A DNA stretch of 64,000 nucleotides, taken from assembly GCF_009665255.1 (NCBI RefSeq), contig NZ_CP035686.1:62001-126000 (forward strand). The letters are read 5' to 3'. Made by a program: the position numbers and the translations under genes. Origin of the DNA: Vibrio metoecus (GTDB lineage Bacteria > Pseudomonadota > Gammaproteobacteria > Enterobacterales > Vibrionaceae). The notes beneath the pieces are model-generated. The model made no database searches and was not told the origin of the DNA. It saw nothing but the letters and a program-made list of their open reading frames with translations. Positions 27,029 to 36,325 of the stretch are shown piece by piece; the stretch's first letter is position 1, and every line of letters starts with the position of its first letter.

Positions 27029-27536
27029 CCGATTCTGGCTACCACTGATGGTGATGTCGCTGTTGGTGGGATGCAAAGCCAACCAAGATGATTTGGTGGG
27101 GTTTGTCGCACAAGTCGAGCGGGATGCGCGTAAGGATGTCAGCAAACTCAAGCCGATTTTGGAATTTCAAGTGACGACTTACCAAGAGCGTAAAGCGCGC
27201 GAGCCGTTTGTGTTGCCCCGAGAAGCCTTGGTGCAAAGTCAGCCTGTTGTTAAAGCTGACTGCTGGCAGCCTATGCCTCGGGCTAAAAATGGTCCTCTGG
27301 AACGTTACCCACTCAGTCAATTGCGCTTAAAAGGTGTGATGAGTAGCGGTGGCTCCATCTCTGCGCTGGTTCAGACACCAACGGGTAATGTGGTGAAAGT
27401 AAAAGCAGGGCAATATCTAGGTAACAATAACGGAAAAGTAACCCGTGTTGACGATAACTATTTGTTAATTAATGAAACTTTGCCTGATGGCTTAGGGTGT
27501 TGGAATCAGCGTAACGTCAAGCTGGCTTTAAAATAA
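27018..27536 (+). CDS. pilP: Type IV pilus lipoprotein PilP
   Basis: PilP is an inner-membrane lipoprotein that links PilNO to the secretin PilQ across the periplasm. The signal peptide ends in the lipobox LLVGC, with Cys16 as the lipidation site, followed by a flexible region and a C-terminal beta-domain containing RLKGVMSS. GAGGTG precedes the ATG, which overlaps the pilO end by 11 bases. 172 residues. The overlap pattern means that the four small genes are translated as one coupled unit. Confidence 0.94.
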   Translation: MKNNRFWLPLMVMSLLVGCKANQDDLVGFVAQVERDARKDVSKLKPILEFQVTTYQERKAREPFVLPREALVQSQPVVKADCWQPMPRAKNGPLERYPLSQLRLKGVMSSGGSISALVQTPTGNVVKVKAGQYLGNNNGKVTRVDDNYLLINETLPDGLGCWNQRNVKLALK

Positions 27537-27561
27537 TAGGTTGAAGTATAGAGATATAACG

Positions 27562-29277
27562 ATGAGAAATGGATTGAAAACTTATGTCGCACAGGCTTGG
27601 CTGACCTTATGGGTTGGTTTGGTGCTTTGTGCTGCTTCCGTAGCGCATAGCGCGGAGTCGGCTTCTACCAATCAACTGCAAAATATTGATTTTCGGGTCA
27701 ATAAAGACAAAGCCGCAGTGCTGATTGTGGAGTTAGCTTCCCCCTCTGTTGTCGTGGATGTTCAAAAAGTCCAAGAAGGGCTGAGTATTGAGCTGCTAAA
27801 AACGGATGTGGCAGATGACAAGCTTTACTTATTGGATGTAAAGGACTTTTCCACTCCTGTTCAAAGTATAGAAGTGTTCCGCAAAGAACCTAGCACTCAG
27901 TTGATTGCGACCATTGATGGTGAGTTTAAACATGACTACAGCTTGAAAGGAAAATACTTGGAGGTGGTGATCAGTAAGCTTAAAGCAGATGAAAAACCAC
28001 AGCCGAAAAGTATTCTAGAGAAAGAAGGCAAGCTGATTTCAATTAACTTCCAAGATATTCCTGTGCGTAACGTACTGCAGCTAATTGCCGATTATAACGG
28101 CTTCAACTTAGTGGTATCGGACTCGGTGGTCGGTAACCTGACGTTACGCTTGGATGGGGTGCCTTGGCAGCAAGTTCTCGACATTATCTTGCAAGTTAAG
28201 GGCTTGGATAAGCGTGTTGATGGTAACGTTATTCTCATTGCACCCAAAGACGAGTTGGATCTACGAGAAAAGCAGGCTTTAGAGAAAGCGCGTTTAGCGG
28301 AAGAACTGGGTGATTTAAAATCAGAAATCATCAAAATCAATTTTGCTAAAGCTTCAGATATCGCCGCCATGATTGGCGGAGAAGGCAACGTCAATATGCT
28401 CTCTGAGCGGGGATCGATCAGCATTGATGAGCGTACTAACTCGCTACTGATCCGAGAGTTACCCGATAATATTGCCGTGATCCGCGAGATCATCGAATCG
28501 CTGGATATTCCGGTCAAGCAAGTGCAAATCGAAGCACGTATAGTTACTGTCAAAGAGGGTAACTTGGATGAGCTTGGTGTGCGTTGGGGGGTGATGTCAA
28601 CCAACGGTAGCCATTCCGTTGGTGGAAGTATTGAAAGCAACTTATGGCAACAAGGACTTTTGGCTGACGACGAATTTCCGGTCGATCAGTTCTTAAATGT
28701 GAACTTGGCGTCAGCATCAGCGAACGCTTCCTCTATCGCTTTCCAAGTGGCTAAGCTTGGTTCCGATACCTTATTGGATTTAGAGCTCTCAGCACTCCAA
28801 AACGAGTCGAAAGCAGAAATCATTTCTAGCCCTCGTTTGATTACCACTAATAAACAACCAGCGTACATCGAGCAGGGTACGGAAATCCCATACCTTGAGT
28901 CATCATCGAGTGGAGCGTCTACCGTATCGTTTAAAAAAGCGGTATTGAGCTTGAAAGTTACCCCGCAAATTACGCCGGATAACCGCTTGGTGCTGGATTT
29001 GAGTGTGACTCAAGACCGCCGCGGTGAAACGGTGAAAACCGGTACGGGTGAAGCGGTATCGATCGATACTCAGCGTATTGGCACACAAGTGTTAGTGAAT
29101 AATGGAGAAACAGTCGTATTAGGTGGCATTTTCCAGCACAGCATCAATAATTCAGTGGATAAGGTGCCGCTGCTTGGAGACCTGCCAGTTTTAGGTGCGC
29201 TATTTAGACGAACGTACGAGCAAATGGGCAAAAGTGAGCTGTTGATTTTCGTCACGCCGAAAGTGGTCATTCAATAA
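27562..29277 (+). CDS. pilQ: Type IV pilus outer-membrane secretin PilQ
   Basis: PilQ forms the outer-membrane gate for the pilus and, in naturally competent vibrios, for incoming DNA. After a signal peptide (about 1-32, cleaved near AHSAES) come one AMIN-type domain (about 40-130), the secretin N0/N1 domains (VRNVLQLIADYNGFNLVVSDSV; SDIAAMIGG) and the secretin core (VPLLGDLPVLGALFR) ending in LLIFVTPKVV. I start at the ATG at 27562 (571 residues). Only one AMIN domain is evident, as in other short vibrio PilQ proteins. Confidence 0.95.
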   Translation: MRNGLKTYVAQAWLTLWVGLVLCAASVAHSAESASTNQLQNIDFRVNKDKAAVLIVELASPSVVVDVQKVQEGLSIELLKTDVADDKLYLLDVKDFSTPVQSIEVFRKEPSTQLIATIDGEFKHDYSLKGKYLEVVISKLKADEKPQPKSILEKEGKLISINFQDIPVRNVLQLIADYNGFNLVVSDSVVGNLTLRLDGVPWQQVLDIILQVKGLDKRVDGNVILIAPKDELDLREKQALEKARLAEELGDLKSEIIKINFAKASDIAAMIGGEGNVNMLSERGSISIDERTNSLLIRELPDNIAVIREIIESLDIPVKQVQIEARIVTVKEGNLDELGVRWGVMSTNGSHSVGGSIESNLWQQGLLADDEFPVDQFLNVNLASASANASSIAFQVAKLGSDTLLDLELSALQNESKAEIISSPRLITTNKQPAYIEQGTEIPYLESSSSGASTVSFKKAVLSLKVTPQITPDNRLVLDLSVTQDRRGETVKTGTGEAVSIDTQRIGTQVLVNNGETVVLGGIFQHSINNSVDKVPLLGDLPVLGALFRRTYEQMGKSELLIFVTPKVVIQ

Positions 29278-29321
29278 CTTAGCGTGTGTGTAACAAGCGA
29301 ACAAAAATTAAAGTTGCAATA

Positions 29322-29426
29322 GTGGCACCATATCTAGATAATTTCGGGTCTTATCACGAAATATCGGTGAGGAATAGGTGCCACAAGCATTCCTATGGTT
29401 GGCTGATGTCCAACAACTCTTGTGGC
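29322..29426 (+). promoter_or_regulatory. Leader with mutually exclusive hairpins ahead of aroK
   Basis: In the 186-base pilQ-aroK gap three inverted repeats share the same central bases. GTGGCACC (29322-29329) pairs with GGTGCCAC (29377-29384), enclosing an ATTTCG/CGAAAT hairpin; GCCACAAG (29380-29387) pairs with CTTGTGGC (29419-29426); and AGGAAT (29370-29375) pairs with ATTCCT (29389-29394). Only one can form at a time. This looks like a switching leader RNA, although no terminator with a T-run is included. Confidence 0.5.
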
Positions 29427-29463
29427 GATGTCATTGAATTAACGTTGTAAATTACTGCTGAAC

Positions 29464-29988
29464 ATGGCTGAGAAACGCAATATTTTCCTTGTTGGCCCTA
29501 TGGGCGCTGGCAAAAGCACAATTGGTAGACACCTAGCTCAACAACTGCACATGGAGTTTATCGACTCTGATACGGTTATCGAAGAACGTACCGGAGCGGA
29601 TATCGCATGGGTGTTTGATGTTGAAGGTGAAGAAGGCTTCCGCAAGCGCGAAGAGGCCGTTATTAATGATCTAACCGAGCAACAGGGTATCGTACTGGCG
29701 ACGGGTGGTGGCTCAGTAATTAGTAAAGAGAACCGCAACCGACTGTCTGCTCGCGGTATCGTTGTATACCTTGAAACTACTATCGAAAAACAATTGGCAC
29801 GTACCAATCGCGATAAAAAGCGCCCACTACTGCAAACCGATTGCCCACGCGATGTGTTAGAGCAATTGGCAGAAGATCGTAATCCTCTGTATGAAGAGAT
29901 TGCTGATATCACGGTACGTACCGACGATCAAAGTGCAAAAGTGGTAGCCAATCAGATCGTAAAAATGCTAGAAGAACACATAATGTAA
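29464..29988 (+). CDS. aroK: Shikimate kinase I
   Basis: AroK phosphorylates shikimate, step five of the aromatic amino-acid pathway. The Walker A motif GPMGAGKSTIGR lies at 11-22, the shikimate-binding DSD (FIDSDTVIEERTG) follows, and GGGSV and the lid RDKKRPLL complete the family signature. 174 residues. Position directly between pilQ and aroB is conserved in gammaproteobacteria (E. coli hofQ-aroK-aroB). No strong ribosome site is visible upstream of the ATG. Confidence 0.97.
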   Translation: MAEKRNIFLVGPMGAGKSTIGRHLAQQLHMEFIDSDTVIEERTGADIAWVFDVEGEEGFRKREEAVINDLTEQQGIVLATGGGSVISKENRNRLSARGIVVYLETTIEKQLARTNRDKKRPLLQTDCPRDVLEQLAEDRNPLYEEIADITVRTDDQSAKVVANQIVKMLEEHIM

Positions 29989-30015
29989 TGTTTCTTCGAA
30001 TTGGAGTGCAAAACC

Positions 30016-31101
30016 ATGGAGCGGATTACGGTCAACCTCGGTGAACGTAGCTACCCAATCTCAATCGGTGCCGGATTGTTTACCAATCCGGCCCTTCTTC
30101 CTCTCTCAGCAAAACAGAAAGTTGTGGTCATTACCAATCAAACGGTTGCCCCTCTGTATGCTGCTTCTATCCTCTCTTTACTCGATCAGTTAGGCTGTCA
30201 GCACGCGCTGCTGGAACTGCCCGATGGCGAGCAATACAAAACCCTAGAAACCTTTAACACGGTGCTGAGTTTTTTGCTTGAGCACAATTACAGCCGTGAT
30301 GTGGTAGTCATAGCCCTCGGTGGTGGTGTGATTGGTGACCTAGTCGGTTTTGCTGCCGCTTGCTATCAACGTGGTGTTGATTTCATCCAAATGCCGACCA
30401 CTTTGTTATCACAAGTTGATTCATCGGTTGGAGGGAAGACCGCTGTCAATCATCCTCTTGGCAAGAATATGATTGGTGCTTTCTATCAACCTAAAGCGGT
30501 CGTGATTGATACCCACTGCTTAGCCACTTTGCCTAAGCGTGAGTTTGCCGCTGGCATGGCGGAAGTGATCAAGTACGGCATCATCTACGACCAAGCGTTT
30601 TTCTACTGGTTAGAAGAGCATATGGATGCGTTGTATGCGTTGGACGAGCAAGCGTTGACTTACGCGATTGCACGTTGTTGCCAGATCAAGGCTGATGTGG
30701 TGGCGCAAGATGAGAAGGAATCTGGGATCCGAGCGCTGCTCAATCTCGGTCATACCTTTGGGCATGCGATTGAAGCGCACATGGGCTATGGCAATTGGTT
30801 GCACGGTGAAGCCGTATCTGCGGGTACGGTAATGGCGGCGAAAACTGCTCAATTACAAGGCTTTATCGATCAGGCTCAGTTTGAGCGCATCGTGGCTATA
30901 CTGAAAAAAGCACAACTGCCTATCTGCACGCCGGACGACATGACCTTTGCCGATTTCATGCAACACATGATGCGTGACAAAAAAGTCTTGGCGGGTGAAC
31001 TGCGTTTAGTGTTACCGACTAGCATCGGTACTTCTGAAGTGGTGAAAGGTGTACCAGAAGCGATCATTGCCCAAGCCATTGAGTTCTGCCGCACGGTATA
31101 A
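30016..31101 (+). CDS. aroB: 3-dehydroquinate synthase
   Basis: AroB cyclises DAHP to 3-dehydroquinate, the second step of the shikimate pathway, using NAD+ and a divalent metal. The protein has the GGGVIGDLVGFAA nucleotide-binding motif, the TTLLSQVDSSVGGKTAVNH active-site segment, and the metal ligands EVIKYG, NLGHTFGHAIE and WLHGEAVSAG. I start at the ATG at 30016 (361 residues), preceded by GGAG. It is 27 bases behind aroK, and damX follows after 53 bases. Confidence 0.97.
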   Translation: MERITVNLGERSYPISIGAGLFTNPALLPLSAKQKVVVITNQTVAPLYAASILSLLDQLGCQHALLELPDGEQYKTLETFNTVLSFLLEHNYSRDVVVIALGGGVIGDLVGFAAACYQRGVDFIQMPTTLLSQVDSSVGGKTAVNHPLGKNMIGAFYQPKAVVIDTHCLATLPKREFAAGMAEVIKYGIIYDQAFFYWLEEHMDALYALDEQALTYAIARCCQIKADVVAQDEKESGIRALLNLGHTFGHAIEAHMGYGNWLHGEAVSAGTVMAAKTAQLQGFIDQAQFERIVAILKKAQLPICTPDDMTFADFMQHMMRDKKVLAGELRLVLPTSIGTSEVVKGVPEAIIAQAIEFCRTV

Positions 31102-31154
31102 ACTAGGTTTTTGCGAATCATTTTGAATTTTGACAATTGTCATAGGATGGCCCG

Positions 31155-32633
31155 ATGAGTTTGGCACATGAACTGGATTTAGAGTCTCAAACTGAATTAC
31201 TGGAGCGGTTGCAATTGCTGACCCGCTTTGGTTCTAACTTGGTGAATGTTTGTGGTCGCCAAGGCGCGGGTAAATCTTGGCTAGCACAGCACTTTTTAGA
31301 GGGTTGGGCACAAGATAAAAACCAGTCGTTACTCATGTGTCATCCGAATCAAAATGATGAGCAACGCCGTGTCACTATCTTGTCACAGCTTTTTTCTGAG
31401 CCATTATATAACCCGAAAGATTCATTAGCTGAGAGTTTTACTCGCCTGTTTGAGGAGCAAAGCTGTGATATCGCGATTGTGGTCGATGATGCGCATCTGT
31501 TATCCGAATCATTGGTGTCTGAGTTGTGGATGTTGGTGTTAGAAGCACAAAGCAACCCGCGTTGGAACGTCAATGTGGTGTTGTTTGCTCAAGACAATGG
31601 TCTGGATGCTTTGCTGACGCGTCTAAGTTATGGGCAAGAACATAAGCCGGTCGATTTAGAAATTGAGATGCTCTCCGAAGATGAAGCGGATCGTTTATTC
31701 GAAAATCGAGTCATGCGCTATGTTGATCCACAACTTGAGCGTAAAGTGCGTAATGCTTATAAAAAAGTGAATCCATTACCGGGGGAAATTATGGCGTTGG
31801 CGGAAACGAAAAATGAAAAACGGGTGGTGATCCGCTCGATCATCGGTTCACCGTTTAATATTGCTCTGGTTGTGTTGCTACTACTGTTGCTACTTGGTGG
31901 TGGCTACTGGTGGTTACTCTCTAAACCGGTTCCGGAAGAGATGCAGACCACAGAAAACGCTACCGGTGAGCAAACGGCGATTCCAACGCTCAATTCAAAT
32001 GCCAGTGCGGGTGATCTTACTCAAGAGGGCAATGCTGCCAATGGTGAGTCTGGTTCAGCAACTCATGGTCAAGGAAGTGGGGCGGATGATGATACGGCCG
32101 CTTTACCACCAGATGTGGTCGATACGACCGCTAGTGTTGGTATTGAGGATGATGGTAAGCGCGTAGTGATCAATTCCGATGTCGTGGACGCGTTGCTGCA
32201 AGGCAAAGCAGAGGCCACCGATACGTCAGCGATCAATAACGTCGTTGAGTCAACGCAAGCGGTGACTGAGTTGAAAACCAAGACGTTAGAAACCGCTCCT
32301 GCTCAAGCATCGCAGTCTAAACCGGTGAGTTTTTCTTTTGCGCGTGATGAGCTAAAAGCCATGTCACCGCGCAGTTACACTTTGCAGTTAGCGGCCATGA
32401 ATTCGATGCAGGATGTTCAAGCCTTTCTTGATGAACATAAGCTGCAAAATAAAGTGTATATCTACCCAACCCAACGCAATGAGGTTGAGTGGTTTATTGT
32501 CACCATGGGCAATTATCCGACCATCCAAATGGCGCGTGATGCTTCAGAAAAACTCTCTGCACCGTTACAAGCACTTGGCCCTTGGGCAAAATCGCTTAGC
32601 CAAGTACAGCGGGAAATTGAGCGTAAGAAATAA
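31155..32633 (+). CDS. damX: DamX, SPOR-domain cell-division protein with AAA-type N-terminus
   Basis: DamX goes to the division septum by binding denuded peptidoglycan with its SPOR domain. The 492-residue protein has a cytoplasmic ATPase-like domain with P-loop GRQGAGKS (34-41), a membrane helix (about 234-255), a long low-complexity acidic linker (about 260-405) and a C-terminal SPOR domain (about 410-488: SYTLQLAAMNSMQDVQAFLD). The linker is rich in A, T, G and D, as is usual for periplasmic spacers. Located between aroB and dam as in E. coli. Confidence 0.93.
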   Translation: MSLAHELDLESQTELLERLQLLTRFGSNLVNVCGRQGAGKSWLAQHFLEGWAQDKNQSLLMCHPNQNDEQRRVTILSQLFSEPLYNPKDSLAESFTRLFEEQSCDIAIVVDDAHLLSESLVSELWMLVLEAQSNPRWNVNVVLFAQDNGLDALLTRLSYGQEHKPVDLEIEMLSEDEADRLFENRVMRYVDPQLERKVRNAYKKVNPLPGEIMALAETKNEKRVVIRSIIGSPFNIALVVLLLLLLLGGGYWWLLSKPVPEEMQTTENATGEQTAIPTLNSNASAGDLTQEGNAANGESGSATHGQGSGADDDTAALPPDVVDTTASVGIEDDGKRVVINSDVVDALLQGKAEATDTSAINNVVESTQAVTELKTKTLETAPAQASQSKPVSFSFARDELKAMSPRSYTLQLAAMNSMQDVQAFLDEHKLQNKVYIYPTQRNEVEWFIVTMGNYPTIQMARDASEKLSAPLQALGPWAKSLSQVQREIERKK

Positions 32634-32702
32634 ACCTGAGCTTCACTGAAAAATATGTTACATTCCGCAGCCTTATTTTGTGGCGAAAGATTAGAGCAGT
32701 AG

Positions 32703-33536
32703 ATGAAAAAGCAGCGTGCCTTTCTGAAATGGGCTGGGGGTAAATATAGCCTAGTAGAAGACATTCAACGTCATCTACCTGAGGCGTGTGAGCTCGTGGA
32801 GCCTTTTGTTGGCGCTGGTTCGGTTTTTCTTAACACCGATTTCGAGCGTTATCTGCTGGCGGACATCAATCCGGATCTGATCAATTTCTACAATTTGCTG
32901 AAAGTACAGCCACAGGTTTATATCACAGAATCTAAACGTTGGTTTGTGCCGGAAAATAACCGCAAAGAAGCCTATCTCGACATTCGTAAGCAGTTTAACC
33001 AAAGCGATGATGTGATGTTTCGCTCCTTGGCTTTCTTGTATATGAACCGTTTTGGTTTTAATGGCCTGTGCCGTTACAACAAAAAAGGCGGTTTCAATGT
33101 CCCCTTTGGTTCTTACAAAAAACCCTATTTCCCAGAGCAAGAACTCGAGTTTTTTGCTGAAAAAGCGCAGCGTGCCACCTTTATTTGCGCGTCGTATGGT
33201 GAAACCTTCGCTCGCGCGCAAAGCGATAGCGTGATTTATTGCGATCCACCTTACGCACCGCTGTCGACTACGGCCAATTTTACCTCTTATGCCGGCAACG
33301 GTTTTACCTTAGACGATCAAGCGGCGTTAGCCGATATCGCCGAGAAAACCGCCAAAGAGCGTGGAATTTCGGTGCTGATTTCCAATCACGATACTACCCA
33401 TACTCGCCGTTTGTATCGCGGCGCGCAGCTCAATGTGGTCAAAGCTAACCGTACCATCAGTCGTAATGGTGCTGGGCGTAATAAAGTGGATGAGCTATTA
33501 GCACTCTTCACTCCTCATCTTTCATCGCAAGCGTAA
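32703..33536 (+). CDS. dam: DNA adenine methyltransferase (GATC)
   Basis: Dam methylates adenine in GATC and governs mismatch repair, replication timing and, in V. cholerae, is essential for two-chromosome replication control. The alpha-class order is visible: AdoMet motif FVGAGS (35-40) near the N-terminus and catalytic DPPY (181-184) after the target-recognition segment. 277 residues, close to E. coli (278). Genes on both sides (damX, rpe, gph, trpS) match the enterobacterial superoperon. Confidence 0.97.
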   Translation: MKKQRAFLKWAGGKYSLVEDIQRHLPEACELVEPFVGAGSVFLNTDFERYLLADINPDLINFYNLLKVQPQVYITESKRWFVPENNRKEAYLDIRKQFNQSDDVMFRSLAFLYMNRFGFNGLCRYNKKGGFNVPFGSYKKPYFPEQELEFFAEKAQRATFICASYGETFARAQSDSVIYCDPPYAPLSTTANFTSYAGNGFTLDDQAALADIAEKTAKERGISVLISNHDTTHTRRLYRGAQLNVVKANRTISRNGAGRNKVDELLALFTPHLSSQA

Positions 33537-33544
33537 TCTTGTGG

Positions 33545-33571
33545 GCTAAGCGGCAGATTTCACCGCTTAGC
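33545..33571. repeat. Inverted repeat between dam and rpe
   Basis: GCTAAGCGG and CCGCTTAGC form a perfect 9-base stem with a 9-base loop 9 bases after the dam stop. There is no T-run, so it may be a stability or processing hairpin rather than a terminator. Confidence 0.65.
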
Positions 33572-33662
33572 TGTAAGTTGTACGCTAGGATCTCATCTCG
33601 AGCTTAGGTAGAATGGCGGCCACATTGTGTTCAGCTCGCATTCCATTTCACATGAGGTCGGT

Positions 33663-34337
33663 ATGAAAGATTTTCTCATTGCTCCATCCATTCTCTCCGC
33701 AGATTTTGCTCGTTTAGGTGAAGACGTTGCCAAGGTACTGGCCGCTGGTGCGGATGTGGTGCATTTCGATGTGATGGACAACCATTACGTACCGAACCTG
33801 ACGTTTGGCGCGCCGATTTGTAAAGCCCTGCGCGATTACGGCATTACGGCACCGATTGATGTGCATTTAATGGTGAAGCCGGTGGATCGCATCATTCCGG
33901 ACTTTGCCAAAGCTGGCGCTTCCATGATCACTTTCCACGTTGAAGCCTCAGAGCACGTGGACCGTACTTTACAACTGATCAAAGAGTGCGGCTGTCAGGC
34001 GGGCGTGGTACTGAACCCTGCGACACCTCTGCACCATCTCGATTACATCATGGATAAAGTCGATTTGATTTTGCTGATGTCGGTGAACCCAGGCTTTGGC
34101 GGACAATCTTTCATTCCACATACTTTAGATAAACTGCGCGCGGTGCGTGAACGTATCAAGCAAAGCGGGCGTCAAATTCGTTTGGAAATTGATGGTGGCG
34201 TGAAAGTGGAGAATATCCGAGAAATTGCGGAAGCGGGTGCCGATATGTTTGTGGCAGGCTCGGCGATTTTTGGTCAGCCTGATTACCAAGCGGTGATTGA
34301 GCAGATGCGTGCTGAACTGGCGAAAGCCAAAATTTAA
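33663..34337 (+). CDS. rpe: Ribulose-phosphate 3-epimerase
   Basis: Rpe interconverts ribulose 5-phosphate and xylulose 5-phosphate in the pentose phosphate pathway. It is a TIM barrel with APSILSADFARLGE, HFDVMDNHYVPNLTFG and IDVHLMVKPV, which hold the metal ligands and active acid-base aspartate. I start at the ATG at 33663, preceded by GAGG, giving 224 residues like E. coli (225); a frame running further upstream to 33627 is discounted. Confidence 0.96.
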   Translation: MKDFLIAPSILSADFARLGEDVAKVLAAGADVVHFDVMDNHYVPNLTFGAPICKALRDYGITAPIDVHLMVKPVDRIIPDFAKAGASMITFHVEASEHVDRTLQLIKECGCQAGVVLNPATPLHHLDYIMDKVDLILLMSVNPGFGGQSFIPHTLDKLRAVRERIKQSGRQIRLEIDGGVKVENIREIAEAGADMFVAGSAIFGQPDYQAVIEQMRAELAKAKI

Positions 34338-34356
34338 TCTGATTTAGGATCGTGTT

Positions 34357-35037
34357 TTGAAATCCATAAAATTAATTGCTTTTGATTTGGATGGTACGCT
34401 GCTCGACAGCGTACCAGATTTAGCGGTAGCGGCGGATCAAGCCGCACGTGCGGTGGGTTACCCTGCGGTAAGTGAAGCGCAAGTGCGTGATTATGTCGGC
34501 AACGGTGCCGATGTGTTGATTGCGCGCGCACTCAGCCAGAGCTTAACGATCAATCCTGAATTAAGTGAAGAATTGCGTGCACAAGCGCGCCACCTGTTTG
34601 ATGAGTTTTATGAACAAACAGGGCACAAACTAAGCCACCTGTACCCTAATGTTAAAACCACGCTTTTAGAGCTGCACCAAGCGGGCTTTATTCTGGCGCT
34701 CGTGACCAATAAGCCTTCTAAATTTGTGCCAGATGTTCTAAAGCAACACGGCATCGCGCACTTTTTCAGTGATGTGATTGGCGGCGATACCTTCCCGAAT
34801 AAAAAGCCGGATCCGATGGCGCTGAATTGGTTATTAGAGAAACATCAGTTGAACGCTGAGCAAATGTTGATGGTCGGAGATTCGAAAAACGACATTCTGG
34901 CGGCAAAAAATGCTGGGTGTTATTCCTTCGGTTTAACCTATGGCTACAACCACGGTGAACCGATTGCCAATGCAGAGCCAGACTTCGTTTCTGATGACAT
35001 TGGTACTCTGCTTGAAGTGGTGCTCGTTTCGGCGTAA
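34357..35037 (+). CDS. gph: Phosphoglycolate phosphatase
   Basis: Gph removes phosphate from 2-phosphoglycolate formed during repair of oxidised DNA ends. It is a HAD hydrolase of 226 residues: DLDGTLLDS with the nucleophile aspartate, VTNKPSKFV, and VGDSKNDILAAKNAG. The start must be the TTG at 34357: an in-frame TAG lies 12 bases before it, no ATG or GTG is available in between, and AGGA is at the right distance upstream. Only 19 bases separate it from rpe. Confidence 0.95.
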   Translation: MKSIKLIAFDLDGTLLDSVPDLAVAADQAARAVGYPAVSEAQVRDYVGNGADVLIARALSQSLTINPELSEELRAQARHLFDEFYEQTGHKLSHLYPNVKTTLLELHQAGFILALVTNKPSKFVPDVLKQHGIAHFFSDVIGGDTFPNKKPDPMALNWLLEKHQLNAEQMLMVGDSKNDILAAKNAGCYSFGLTYGYNHGEPIANAEPDFVSDDIGTLLEVVLVSA

Positions 35038-35086
35038 AAGTTGCCGTTCATACTAGTAAAATACTCGTTAATGAGTACACTGCTTG

Positions 35087-35114
35087 AACCGCGCCGATTC
35101 CGTGCGCGGTTTTT
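35087..35114 (+). terminator. Terminator between gph and trpS
   Basis: AACCGCGC pairs with GCGCGGTT, followed by TTT. It would partly separate trpS from the upstream genes, which are co-transcribed in E. coli. Confidence 0.8.
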
Positions 35115-35162
35115 GTCACTTTGTTTTGTGTAATTTCAATTTCATTCAAGGAAATCAAACCC

Positions 35163-36179
35163 ATGAGCAAACCCATTGTATTGAGTGGTGTTCAACCGTC
35201 AGGTGAACTAAGTATCGGTAACTACTTGGGTGCTCTACGTCAATGGCAACAGATGCAAGACGATTATGACTGCCAGTACTGTGTGGTGGATTTGCATGCG
35301 ATTACGGTTCGTCAAGATCCGAAAGCACTGCATGAAGCGACATTGGATGCTTTGGCTATCTGTCTCGCGGTTGGCGTTGACCCGAAAAAGAGCACGCTAT
35401 TTGTTCAGTCACACGTACCTGAGCATGCTCAACTCGGTTGGGTTTTGAACTGCTACACCCAAATGGGTGAGCTGAGCCGCATGACTCAGTTTAAAGATAA
35501 ATCTGCACGCTATGCTAACGATGTGAATGCGGGTTTGTTTGGTTATCCGGTGCTGATGGCGGCGGATATTCTGCTGTATGGCGCGCACCAAGTGCCAGTG
35601 GGCAGCGATCAGAAACAACATCTGGAACTGGCACGCGATATCGCGACCCGTTTCAACAATATCTACAGCCCAGAGCAACCGATTTTTACCATTCCTGAGC
35701 CTTACATCCCAACTGTGAATGCGCGGGTAATGAGTCTGCAAGATGCGACTAAGAAAATGTCCAAATCAGACGATAACCGCAAAAACGTGATCACCTTGTT
35801 GGAAGATCCGAAGTCGATTATCAAGAAGATCAATAAAGCGCAGACCGATGCGGAAACCCCACCGCGTATCGCTTACGATGTTGAAAACAAAGCGGGCATC
35901 GCGAACCTGATGGGACTCTATTCTGCAGCGACAGGTAAAACTTTCGCCGAAATCGAAGCTCAGTACGCAGGCGTAGAAATGTACGGCCCATTCAAGAAAG
36001 ATGTGGGTGAGGCGATTGTCGCTATGCTTGAGCCTGTTCAGGCGGAATACCATCGTATTCGTAATGATCGTGAATACCTGAACAGCGTAATGCGTGATGG
36101 TGCAGAAAAAGCCTCGGAAAAAGCACTGCAAACCCTGAAAAAAGTGTATACAGCCGTTGGTTTTGTGGCTCGCCCTTAA
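35163..36179 (+). CDS. trpS: Tryptophanyl-tRNA synthetase
   Basis: TrpS charges tRNA-Trp. This class I synthetase of 338 residues has the HIGH-equivalent segment QPSGELSIGNYLGA near residue 9 and the KMSKS loop in TKKMSKSDDNR (about 196). I start at the ATG at 35163 after AGGAA; an open frame extends 42 bases further upstream without ribosome site, and homologues begin here. The gene sits behind a terminator, so it may have its own promoter. Confidence 0.97.
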   Translation: MSKPIVLSGVQPSGELSIGNYLGALRQWQQMQDDYDCQYCVVDLHAITVRQDPKALHEATLDALAICLAVGVDPKKSTLFVQSHVPEHAQLGWVLNCYTQMGELSRMTQFKDKSARYANDVNAGLFGYPVLMAADILLYGAHQVPVGSDQKQHLELARDIATRFNNIYSPEQPIFTIPEPYIPTVNARVMSLQDATKKMSKSDDNRKNVITLLEDPKSIIKKINKAQTDAETPPRIAYDVENKAGIANLMGLYSAATGKTFAEIEAQYAGVEMYGPFKKDVGEAIVAMLEPVQAEYHRIRNDREYLNSVMRDGAEKASEKALQTLKKVYTAVGFVARP

Positions 36180-36207
36180 GCGTTGTGGGCAGCACTATAA
36201 TCCGAAT

Positions 36208-36240
36208 AAAAATAGAGCTAGGTTTCCTAGCTTTATTTTT
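36208..36240 (+). terminator. Terminator of trpS
   Basis: AGCTAGG and CCTAGCT with a three-base loop, flanked by A-rich and T-rich arms that extend the stem. Confidence 0.88.
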
Positions 36241-36325
36241 ATGGGATAAGCACTTGGCTGATTTCCCCGTTTTGAAGGATTGAAGGCTACACTTTACAGC
36301 ATTGCAACTGTGACGAGTTTGGTGG

